Of a stretch of 5,972 nucleotides of DNA, positions 1-5,972 are shown one piece after another. A model generated the notes under the pieces. That model was given only the letters and a program-made list of their open reading frames with translations. It ran no database searches and was not told the origin of the DNA. The stretch's first letter is position 1. Every line of letters begins with the position of its first letter. Both the position numbers and the translations under genes were made by a program. The DNA is taken from contig DAICZI010000130.1 in assembly GCA_027311205.1 (NCBI GenBank), positions 1 to 5,972 of the forward strand. Direction: 5' to 3'. The DNA is from Beijerinckiaceae bacterium (lineage in GTDB: Bacteria; Pseudomonadota; Alphaproteobacteria; Rhizobiales; Beijerinckiaceae).

Positions 1-1175
1 GAGCGGCCGGTTGAACCGATGAAGCCGAGCACCTGCCCACGGACAACGTGCTGGCCTTCGGTGACATTGAGCTTCGACATATGGCCGTAGCGGGTCATGA
101 TGCCATCGCCATGGTCGATTTCGACCATGTTGCCATAACCACCCCAATAATGGGCGATGATAACTTTGCCTGCGCCCGTGGCATGGATGGCAGAACCAAA
201 GGCCTGATGAAAATCAATCCCCGGATGCAGCGACATGCGATCCAGAAACGGATCAAGCCGCATGCCAAAAGATGAAGTGATGGTGAGGTGGCCCGGCAGG
301 GGTGCCGACATCGGCAAATAACGCAGCAAGCGACGCAATTTGGCGACTTGCACCAGCGAGCCTTTGACTCGCTCGATTTCCGCGCCAAAGCGGCCATGGC
401 CCTCGGCCGCGCCAAGCGGAACGAAGGGGCCGCCGACGTCCTTCAGCGGTTTGATTTTCAATTGCGCGGGATCAAGGCCGGCGGCGCTGATGGCGCGGCT
501 GAGGCGACGGGCATCAGCCAAGGCCGGCCCGGCAAGCTGCTTCAAATCCGTGATCTGATTCAGTGCGTCCGTTTCCTCGCCAATTTTTACACGCTGCAAG
601 GCGGCCAATACCGCATGGGTGGTTTCAGGGGCGGGTGTCACACGGAAATCACGCGGCAGCAGCATGGATTCGGGCTTCGGCTTCAGCCAGGCATTGCCCG
701 AATCAGGCGTGCCATTGGCCGGGCCTGAGGGATCGGCCCCGTTGCCAGCGCTACGAATGCTGCCGGTCGGGCGGCGGTCAACAAAACGCGACAGGGATGA
801 CAGCAGTGTCGCGCGTCTCTCCAGCATCGTCTCGCGTTGGCTCAACGCCTCGATTTTATGGGCTATGCCCTGTTGATCGAGCAGGCTGTGGCTGGTCGCC
901 TGATCGAGCCGGGCATGGAGCTGGGCAAGGCGGTGTTCGTAGGCGAGTTGCATCCGGGTGCGCTGCGCGATCATGCCGGCCATGATCTGATCGTGAAATC
1001 CGACATAAAGCGACACCCCCGCCGTCCAGGCCAGGAGCGCTGGAATCAGGGCCAGCGACACATGGACACCCCAGCGCGGCACGGCCAAAGTACGAATGCG
1101 AATGCCATGGGAAATTGTCAGAAAATAATGCGTGCGCGGCAATTGCGGGCGTGGCACCAACTGACGGATGGACAT
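1..1175 (-). CDS. Membrane-anchored M23 family peptidoglycan endopeptidase (LmdC-like), C-terminus missing at window edge
   Basis: Likely a zinc endopeptidase that cuts peptide cross-links in periplasmic peptidoglycan while anchored in the inner membrane. The frame is open from an ATG at 1175 to the left edge, giving 391 residues. Residues 1-35 are a basic, probably cytoplasmic tail; about 37-60 is one hydrophobic transmembrane segment; about 65-125 is Gln/Arg/Leu-rich and probably coiled coil; 135-180 is a Pro/Gly/Ser-rich linker; about 295-391 is the LytM/M23 fold. In that domain the zinc ligands H317 and D321 lie in LHPGIDF, and H365 lies in RYGHMSKL, followed by the usual GQxVxxGQVLGxIGxTG stretch. 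The closing HxH motif, which supplies the last ligand, falls outside the window, so activity cannot be fully confirmed. The start is supported by GGAG seven bases upstream (complement of 1183-1186) and by an in-frame TGA at 1209-1211. It lies downstream of bcp on the same strand. The M23 assignment is firm; the LmdC-like role is inferred from architecture. Confidence 0.93.
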   Translation of the reverse strand, partial: MSIRQLVPRPQLPRTHYFLTISHGIRIRTLAVPRWGVHVSLALIPALLAWTAGVSLYVGFHDQIMAGMIAQRTRMQLAYEHRLAQLHARLDQATSHSLLDQQGIAHKIEALSQRETMLERRATLLSSLSRFVDRRPTGSIRSAGNGADPSGPANGTPDSGNAWLKPKPESMLLPRDFRVTPAPETTHAVLAALQRVKIGEETDALNQITDLKQLAGPALADARRLSRAISAAGLDPAQLKIKPLKDVGGPFVPLGAAEGHGRFGAEIERVKGSLVQVAKLRRLLRYLPMSAPLPGHLTITSSFGMRLDPFLDRMSLHPGIDFHQAFGSAIHATGAGKVIIAHYWGGYGNMVEIDHGDGIMTRYGHMSKLNVTEGQHVVRGQVLGFIGSTGR

Positions 1176-1302
1176 GACGCGGCTCCGGCGGAACGAGGAG
1201 ACCCAGGTTCACGTAGCCCCATCAAACGACATCATGGTTAATAATTTATCAAACCAGCCCCAGCTTGTGGCAGAGCCTGGCAACGCGTGCGAATATTGCC
1301 CG
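1176..1302 (-). promoter_or_regulatory. Spacer between bcp and the M23 gene, with Shine-Dalgarno site and AT-rich patch
   Basis: These 127 bases separate the bcp stop from the M23 start, both on the minus strand. Next to the M23 start is GGAG (complement of 1183-1186), seven bases before the ATG, a good ribosome binding site. Around 1236-1255 is an AT-rich patch, read on the minus strand as GGTTTGATAAATTATTAACC, which stands out from the GC-rich surroundings and could be the core of a promoter for the M23 gene. No clear -35/-10 pair with normal spacing could be assigned. No stem followed by a T-run marks a terminator for bcp, so readthrough from bcp is possible. The promoter is an inference; the ribosome binding site is clear. 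Confidence 0.35.
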
Positions 1303-1767
1303 CTAGAGCATCTCCAGTACCGCCTCGGCGTGGCCCGGAACTTTCACTTTGTTCCAGATGTGGGTTATTTTTCCAGCCGTGTCGATCAGGAAGGTGGTGC
1401 GCTCGACGCCCATATATTTGCGGCCATACATGCTCTTTTCTGTCCAGACACCATAGGCTTCCAGCATCGACTTTGCCTCATCCGACACAAGATCAAGCGA
1501 TAGCCCATGTTTTGCCTTGAATTTGTCATGACTTTTGGGACTATCAGGAGAGACGCCAAGGATCTGCGCGCCCTTGGCCGCAAAGGCGGAACGAAGGCGG
1601 TTGAAATCGATGGCCTCCATGGTGCAGCCCGACGTGTCGTCCTTGGGATAGAAATAAAGCACCAGTTTTGCGCCTGCAAACGAGGCGAGGCTCATTGTGC
1701 GCCCGTCAGATGCTGGCAGAGAAAAATCTGGCGCCGGATCGCCGACTTTGGGGGGAGGAGTGGCCAT
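1303..1767 (-). CDS. bcp: Thioredoxin-dependent thiol peroxidase, Bcp/PrxQ family, single-cysteine form
   Basis: A cytoplasmic peroxiredoxin predicted to reduce hydrogen peroxide and organic hydroperoxides using thiol donors. The product is 154 residues, normal for Bcp (about 150-160). It opens with the typical VGDPAPDFSLPASDG stretch (8-22), then LVLYFYPKDDTSGCT (36-49), in which C48 is the peroxidatic cysteine and T45 the conserved TxxC threonine. The conserved arginine is R123 in GVERTTFLID. The usual second cysteine five residues after the first is replaced by I53, and the protein has no other cysteine, so it should work by a 1-Cys mechanism. The motif also reads TSGC where TPGC is common. 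The start at 1767 was chosen because the Bcp fold begins there and a weak GGA lies seven bases upstream; in-frame ATGs at 1779, 1788 and 1863 are alternatives. It is read divergently from the YhdP-like gene and is followed by the M23 gene on the same strand. Confidence 0.95.
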   Translation of the reverse strand: MATPPPKVGDPAPDFSLPASDGRTMSLASFAGAKLVLYFYPKDDTSGCTMEAIDFNRLRSAFAAKGAQILGVSPDSPKSHDKFKAKHGLSLDLVSDEAKSMLEAYGVWTEKSMYGRKYMGVERTTFLIDTAGKITHIWNKVKVPGHAEAVLEML

Positions 1768-1914
1768 GGAAACGTCCATTGGTTGCATGTAGCGCGGCGC
1801 GCCCGTAGTGCATGATGTTTCGATATGGAACAGCTTCGTGAGTTTGCCTAGGGTCAAATTCATGATTCGGAACCGTTTAAGTGGTTTATTGAGGATATTT
1901 GGAATTGCTGGCCC
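1768..1914. promoter_or_regulatory. Divergent intergenic region between bcp and the yhdP-like gene
   Basis: These 147 bases separate the two divergently read genes, so promoters for both probably lie here. On the minus strand TTGACC (complement of 1852-1857) resembles a -35 element for bcp, about 85 bases before its start, but no good -10 lies 16-18 bases further on. On the plus strand the stretch 1876-1905 is relatively AT-rich and includes GAGG at 1891-1894, which is 20 bases before the TTG at 1915 and too far to be its normal ribosome binding site. No strong inverted repeat for an operator and no riboswitch-like structure was recognised. That promoters lie here is inferred from gene orientation; the elements named are only candidates. 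Confidence 0.3.
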
Positions 1915-4900
1915 TTGAACGCACCTGAACCGACCTCCACGGCAAAGCCGACCCATGTGTTGCCACGCCGGACACCGCGGAGCCGCCGACTGGCCTTGCG
2001 GCTGCTGGCGCGTGGTTTGATGCTGGGCCTGGGCCTGCTGTTGCTGGGGACGCTGGCCTTTGCGGGCCTTGTGCTCAAAGTTGATCAAGGCCCGCTGGAT
2101 GTGTCCTTCGCTGCGCCTGATGTGGTGCGTTCGATCAATTCCCGGCTCAGCCATGGCTTCAGCGTCAGCATCAAGTCGCTCGTGCTCGACCGGGGTAGCG
2201 GCGGGCTGCATCTGACAGCGGAGGGCTTTGATGTGCATGGACCGACGGGCCACCTGCTGTCAGGTGTCGGCGCGGTATTATCGCTGGATCCCTGGTCAAT
2301 GCTGCGCGGGCAACTCGTGCCAAAATCTGTGACGCTTAGCGGGCTCGCGCTGGTTTTGACCTTTGACGCCAAGGGGGCGATCGCCCTTTCGAATGGCACC
2401 AGGCAAGTCCCTGCGCCTCCGCTTGCGGTGAGCAATGGATCGGCAGCACCCGCGCAACCACCGCCGACGCCCACGGATGCCGTCAAATTGGTCAGCCAAT
2501 CGCTGGATATGCTGCTGGCCGCCGATAGTCCGCTGGCGGCGCTGCATAATGTGCGGATACAACAGAGCAGTATCCTGATCCGTGATTTGGGGCGTGGCCG
2601 CGATACAAGGCTCGATCACGTCGATGTCGCCGTTGCGCGACAAGCGGGCGGCCTCACCCTTGACCTTGCCGCCTCCAACGGCCGTGCGCCATGGCATGCG
2701 CATTTGCGTGTCAACACCAGCGCAACTGACGCCAGCCGCCTTGTCCAACTGACGATCGACCATTGGTCATTCGCGGGGCTGCGGCATCTGGCGCAATATT
2801 CCAGTGCAGGGGCGCTGGCCGAGATTTCGGGGACGCTGACCGGGCAGGCTCGCATAAGCAAGGCTGGCGCGCTGATGGCGCTTTCGGCTGATGCCGAAGG
2901 CGGGCCCGGACTGTTCATGGCGGATAGTCCGGATTTTGAGCCCCTGCTGTTTGATGGCTTCAGCCTGAAAGCCCACTATGACCCAAGCCAACGGGTCGTT
3001 CTGGTGGATCAGGCGCGTTTGCAGGCCGGGAAGAGCGCCCTGCTGGTCTCAGGCAAGATCACGCTCCCTGCCGCCAACGCCACGAGCCTTGGCTTTGATT
3101 TTTCGACCCAGCCTGGCACGCAACTCGGGCCAGAACGCCCCGGTGACAAAACGCTGCTGATCAGCAACGGCCGCTTTGTTGGTTCGTTCGATCAGGCGAC
3201 AAAATTGCTCAGGTTTGACCAGATGGCTCTGGGCGGCGCTGCGGTGCATGTCTCGGCCACAGCCAGCGCGGCGCTGGGAGCTTCACCGCATGTCGTGGCG
3301 CAAGCGCTGATCAGCGCCATGCAGGCGCGCGACGTGGTGCGGCTGTGGCCTTCGTCGCTGGCGGCCCCGGTGCGCGCATGGTTCCGCCAGCGGCTCACTG
3401 CGGGGACGGTGGCGTCGATCAATGTCAAAGTCGACATGGATGCCAAGGCGCTGGCTGATGTCGGCGCGCAGCAGGCTGTGCCCGAAAACGCGCTGCAAGT
3501 TACAGGCCAGGTCAGTGGTATTGGCTTGCGGATACTCGACGGGTTCCCGCCGGTGACGGGCATCAATGCCAAGGGGCTCCTGACCGGCCATACCGTGCAT
3601 GTGAGCTTTGGAGCGGGCCAGATTATTGTTGATCCCGGCAAGGCGATGAAAATCTCCTCCGGGACATTTGATGTCCACGACAGCAGCCTTATTCCGGCAC
3701 CAGCCAGGATTATGGCTCAAATGTCCGGCACACTGGCCACGACAACGCAACTTCTTGCCATGGATGCCCTGCGGCCTTTCGTGCAGTTGCCGCTTGATCC
3801 CAAATCAATCGCTGGCACCATCTCCGGGCAATTGCGGGTCGATACGCTGCTTGGCGACCTTGTGCCGCCGACTGCCACCAAGGTTGGCGTGACGGCAAAA
3901 ATCGACAATTTTAGTGCCACGAACCTGATTGGCAAAGCCGGCCTGACCCAGGGGTCGCTGAATTTCAAGGTTAGTGCCGCAGGCATGAATGCGACCGGCA
4001 ACGGCACTATTTTTGCCAGCCCGGCCAAATTAGTGCTGACCCAGCCACCGCATGGTGAGGGGCAAGGCAAGCTCAACTTCACCCTGAGCGATGCCGCGCG
4101 CAAAAAGCTCGATTTCGCGATTCCTGGCGTGAGTGGGCCGATTGGTGTCGCCCTGGTAGCTCCGCTCGGCGCGGTGCCCGTTCAGGCCAAAGGCCAAAAG
4201 CAGAAAGCCAGCGTGCCGCAACAGGCGCAGGTGACGCTTGATCTTGGTGCGACGACGCTTGATGAGCCTTTCCCCGGCCTGCATAAAGCTCCGGGCCGCC
4301 CTGCAAGAGCCACCTTCTTGGCCGTGGTGCAGCCGCACGCAACAGTGTTGAAGAACCTCATTTTTGAAGGCGGCGGCGTCAGCTTTGCGGGCACGGCCAC
4401 GCTGGGTGCGGATGGACACCCGCAGTCGGCCCAGTTGTCACAGGTAAAGCTTTCGGCGCTCGATCAAATGCGGGCGGATATCACCTTCGGAACGAAGTCA
4501 ACCAAAGTGGTGACCAAGGGCGCAGCCTTTGACATGCGCAGCGTCTGGAGCAGTCTGACGGTCCAGGACAATCTGGCACCCCGTGCAACAACGCATCATC
4601 CGACGGCAAAGCCCGCCAATGTCGAGGTGAGCCTCACGGCGACTCGTGTGACGGGCTATAATGACGTTGTCGCGCATAACGGGCATTTTCTGCTGGAGCG
4701 GCTTGATGGCCATATTCGAGCTTTTGACATGTCGGGCCAGTTGGGCAGCGGCAGCCTGCATGGTGAGCTTGACGCAAGCGGCATGATACACCTCACCAGT
4801 TCAGATGCCGGCGCTACGCTTGATTTTCTAAATCTTTACAGTCACATGCAAGGTGGCACGCTTGAACTTAGCGCGCATTATGCCGGCTCCGACGCCAGCG

Positions 4901-5385
4901 GCAATGCCACGATACACAAGTTTTCGCTGATCAATGAACCGCGGTTGCACCAAATCGCGGCGGCCGACAATCCCCACCAGAACTTGCACGCCCTCGCCTC
5001 GTCGCGCGTGCAGTTTCAAAAGCTCCAGGCGCAGTTTTCCAGCAAGGCCGGCGCAATTACGTTGGAGAATGCCGATATTTTTGGCCCGGATATTGGCATA
5101 TCAATGAGAGGCATTCTGAATTTTCCTCAAAATCGCCTGGACGTGAACGGCACCTTTGTGCCGGCCTATGTGCTCAACAATATTTTCTCACGCATTCCGT
5201 TGTTTGGACGCCTGCTGGGCGGGGGCCGTCATGAGGGGCTGTTTGCGGTGAATTACCGCATCTCCGGGCCGATGAGCCACCCCTCGCTGACCTTCAACCC
5301 GCTGTCGGCGATTGCGCCGGGGTTCCTGCGCCAGATTTTTGGTGCGACGCCGCCCTCGCCGACAATTCGCTCGCAGCAGCCCTAA
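1915..5385 (+). CDS. YhdP-like protein (DUF3971 and AsmA-like C-terminal region), probable periplasm-spanning lipid transport protein
   Basis: A 1156-residue AsmA-superfamily protein. Relatives such as E. coli YhdP and TamB are inner-membrane-anchored beta-groove proteins implicated in moving phospholipids toward the outer membrane; that role is inferred here. A basic N-terminus (residues 17-29, Arg-rich) precedes one Leu/Gly-rich transmembrane segment at about 30-54. The rest is long, amphipathic and beta-rich. A Pro/Ala-rich linker lies at about 164-188. The DUF3971 signature is at 473-499, with DVVRLWP followed by VRAWF and LTAGTV. A Lys/Gln-rich linker lies at about 757-772. The AsmA-like C-terminal region runs from about 1031 to 1143, with GTFVPAYVLNNIFSRIPLFG, then GLLGGG-type and EGLFAVNYRISGP blocks, and ends in NPLSAIAPGFLRQIFG (1128-1143). 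The only start-like codon in frame before the membrane segment other than GTG 1957/TTG 1960 is TTG 1915, and it lacks a well-placed Shine-Dalgarno site, so the exact N-terminus is uncertain. The TAA abuts the stop of convergent tyrS. Confidence 0.92.
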   Translation: MNAPEPTSTAKPTHVLPRRTPRSRRLALRLLARGLMLGLGLLLLGTLAFAGLVLKVDQGPLDVSFAAPDVVRSINSRLSHGFSVSIKSLVLDRGSGGLHLTAEGFDVHGPTGHLLSGVGAVLSLDPWSMLRGQLVPKSVTLSGLALVLTFDAKGAIALSNGTRQVPAPPLAVSNGSAAPAQPPPTPTDAVKLVSQSLDMLLAADSPLAALHNVRIQQSSILIRDLGRGRDTRLDHVDVAVARQAGGLTLDLAASNGRAPWHAHLRVNTSATDASRLVQLTIDHWSFAGLRHLAQYSSAGALAEISGTLTGQARISKAGALMALSADAEGGPGLFMADSPDFEPLLFDGFSLKAHYDPSQRVVLVDQARLQAGKSALLVSGKITLPAANATSLGFDFSTQPGTQLGPERPGDKTLLISNGRFVGSFDQATKLLRFDQMALGGAAVHVSATASAALGASPHVVAQALISAMQARDVVRLWPSSLAAPVRAWFRQRLTAGTVASINVKVDMDAKALADVGAQQAVPENALQVTGQVSGIGLRILDGFPPVTGINAKGLLTGHTVHVSFGAGQIIVDPGKAMKISSGTFDVHDSSLIPAPARIMAQMSGTLATTTQLLAMDALRPFVQLPLDPKSIAGTISGQLRVDTLLGDLVPPTATKVGVTAKIDNFSATNLIGKAGLTQGSLNFKVSAAGMNATGNGTIFASPAKLVLTQPPHGEGQGKLNFTLSDAARKKLDFAIPGVSGPIGVALVAPLGAVPVQAKGQKQKASVPQQAQVTLDLGATTLDEPFPGLHKAPGRPARATFLAVVQPHATVLKNLIFEGGGVSFAGTATLGADGHPQSAQLSQVKLSALDQMRADITFGTKSTKVVTKGAAFDMRSVWSSLTVQDNLAPRATTHHPTAKPANVEVSLTATRVTGYNDVVAHNGHFLLERLDGHIRAFDMSGQLGSGSLHGELDASGMIHLTSSDAGATLDFLNLYSHMQGGTLELSAHYAGSDASGNATIHKFSLINEPRLHQIAAADNPHQNLHALASSRVQFQKLQAQFSSKAGAITLENADIFGPDIGISMRGILNFPQNRLDVNGTFVPAYVLNNIFSRIPLFGRLLGGGRHEGLFAVNYRISGPMSHPSLTFNPLSAIAPGFLRQIFGATPPSPTIRSQQP

Positions 5386-5972
5386 TCAGACGATGGCCAG
5401 CAGGACATGCTTTTTGGTACCGCGCGACAGCTTGATGCAACCCTCGGCCAGCACATCAGAGGGGCCCAAGCGCAAGCGGTCATCGCTCACGACGCTACCA
5501 TTGACCTGAAGGCCGCGCGACGCGATGAGGCGGCGCGCCTCGCCGTTTGACGTCGCCAGTCCGGCATCGACCGCAGCGGCGAGAATCCCCAGGCCCTCGT
5601 CCAGCCTGGTGCGCGGCACATCTATGCGCGGCAGGTTCAAATCAAGCGCACCTTCGGCAAAGGTCGCCTCTGCGGTGCGGCTTGCAGCCAGCGCCGCTTC
5701 GCGCCCATGCACGAGGGCGGTGGCTTCGGTCGCCAGCACCTTTTTGGCGGCGTTGATTTCGGCACCCTGCAAGGCGGCAAGCCTGGCAATCTCGTCCAGC
5801 GGCAGCAGCGTGAACAGCTTCAGGAAGCGACCGACGTCGGCGTCTTCAGAATTGCGCCAGAACTGCCAGTAATCCCAGGCGGGCAGCATATCGGGGTTGA
5901 GCCAGACTGCGCCCTGTGCACTCTTGCCCATTTTCGCGCCCGATGCCGTCGTCAGCAGCGGGCATGTCAATG
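5386..5972 (-). CDS. tyrS: Tyrosyl-tRNA synthetase, C-terminal half (5' end beyond right edge)
   Basis: Cytoplasmic class I aminoacyl-tRNA synthetase that attaches tyrosine to tRNA-Tyr. The window holds the last 195 residues of a protein usually about 400-420 long; the Rossmann fold with the HIGH-type motif is outside. Visible parts in order: LTCPLLTTASGAKMGKS, carrying the class I signature loop as KMGKS (a common TyrRS variant of KMSKS; codons at about 5920-5934); the anticodon-binding alpha-helical region with YWQFWRNSEDADVGRFLKLF; the TEATALVHGREAA stretch; and a C-terminal S4-like RNA-binding domain over about the last 65 residues, containing SNGEARRLIASRGLQVNG. The frame continues without a start through the right edge; the TTG at 5968-5970 is an internal leucine, not a start. 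The TGA stop (5386-5388) sits directly against the TAA of the convergent yhdP-like gene. No truncation or frameshift is visible. Confidence 0.97.
   Translation of the reverse strand, partial: LTCPLLTTASGAKMGKSAQGAVWLNPDMLPAWDYWQFWRNSEDADVGRFLKLFTLLPLDEIARLAALQGAEINAAKKVLATEATALVHGREAALAASRTAEATFAEGALDLNLPRIDVPRTRLDEGLGILAAAVDAGLATSNGEARRLIASRGLQVNGSVVSDDRLRLGPSDVLAEGCIKLSRGTKKHVLLAIV

Noticed and set aside
288..728. Long plus-strand reading frames opposite the M23 gene
   Set aside because: They are antisense to a clearly recognisable M23 gene, overlap each other in several frames, and show no recognisable domain; typical of high-GC shadow frames.
1261..1302. Possible hairpin after bcp involving repeated TGGC/GCCTGG blocks
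   Set aside because: The arms pair imperfectly and no T-run follows on the minus strand, so it does not support an intrinsic terminator.
1768..2253. A 316-codon minus-strand reading frame that would extend Bcp far upstream
   Set aside because: The portion above about 1863 lies antisense to the well-supported yhdP-like gene, has Gln/His/Arg-rich composition typical of a shadow frame, and matches no Bcp architecture.
2296..3750. Several minus-strand frames of 100-155 codons inside the yhdP-like gene
   Set aside because: Their composition is Arg/Pro/Ala/His-rich and low in hydrophobic order, with no family resemblance; they mirror the codon pattern of the plus-strand gene.
5399..5415. Small stem AGCA/TGCT with a GGACA loop followed by five T, just after the yhdP-like stop
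   Set aside because: The stem is only four base pairs with no GC-rich core, and the sequence encodes the conserved-looking C-terminus of tyrS, so it is too weak to call as a terminator.
5525..5872. Plus-strand Ser/Ala/Arg-rich frame opposite tyrS
   Set aside because: Antisense to tyrS, which is certain from its motifs; the frame has no domain and no ribosome binding site.

Overview
The window is about 60% GC by eye and carries four protein genes packed with little spare DNA. The protein styles (a TyrRS with KMGKS, a YhdP/DUF3971-type AsmA-like protein, a small Bcp peroxiredoxin, and a membrane-anchored M23 peptidase with a short basic cytoplasmic tail) suggest an alphaproteobacterium, most likely Hyphomicrobiales/Rhizobiales-like. 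This assignment rests on family resemblance and recalled gene order, not on a search. No rRNA, tRNA, CRISPR array, insertion sequence or phage gene was seen.

Layout from left to right: (1) positions 1-1175, minus strand, most of an M23 zinc metallopeptidase whose C-terminus lies beyond the left edge; (2) a 127-base spacer; (3) 1303-1767, minus strand, a Bcp/PrxQ-type peroxiredoxin with a single cysteine; (4) a 147-base divergent intergenic region; (5) 1915-5385, plus strand, a 1156-residue YhdP-like (DUF3971/AsmA-like C-terminal) envelope protein with an apparent TTG start; (6) 5386-5972, minus strand, the C-terminal half of tyrosyl-tRNA synthetase, whose stop codon directly abuts the stop of gene 5 and whose 5' end lies beyond the right edge.

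bcp and the M23 gene run in the same direction and may be co-transcribed, bcp first. The YhdP-like gene is read divergently from bcp and converges on tyrS. Two of the four genes serve the cell envelope: peptidoglycan cleavage, and probable phospholipid transport across the periplasm. Bcp protects against peroxides and tyrS is translation housekeeping.

This looks like an ordinary conserved chromosomal neighbourhood, and I see no convincing undescribed system. The points most worth a second look are the LmdC/bactofilin-type architecture of the M23 protein, the lack of a resolving cysteine in Bcp, the unusual start of the YhdP-like gene, and the zero-base tail-to-tail junction with tyrS.
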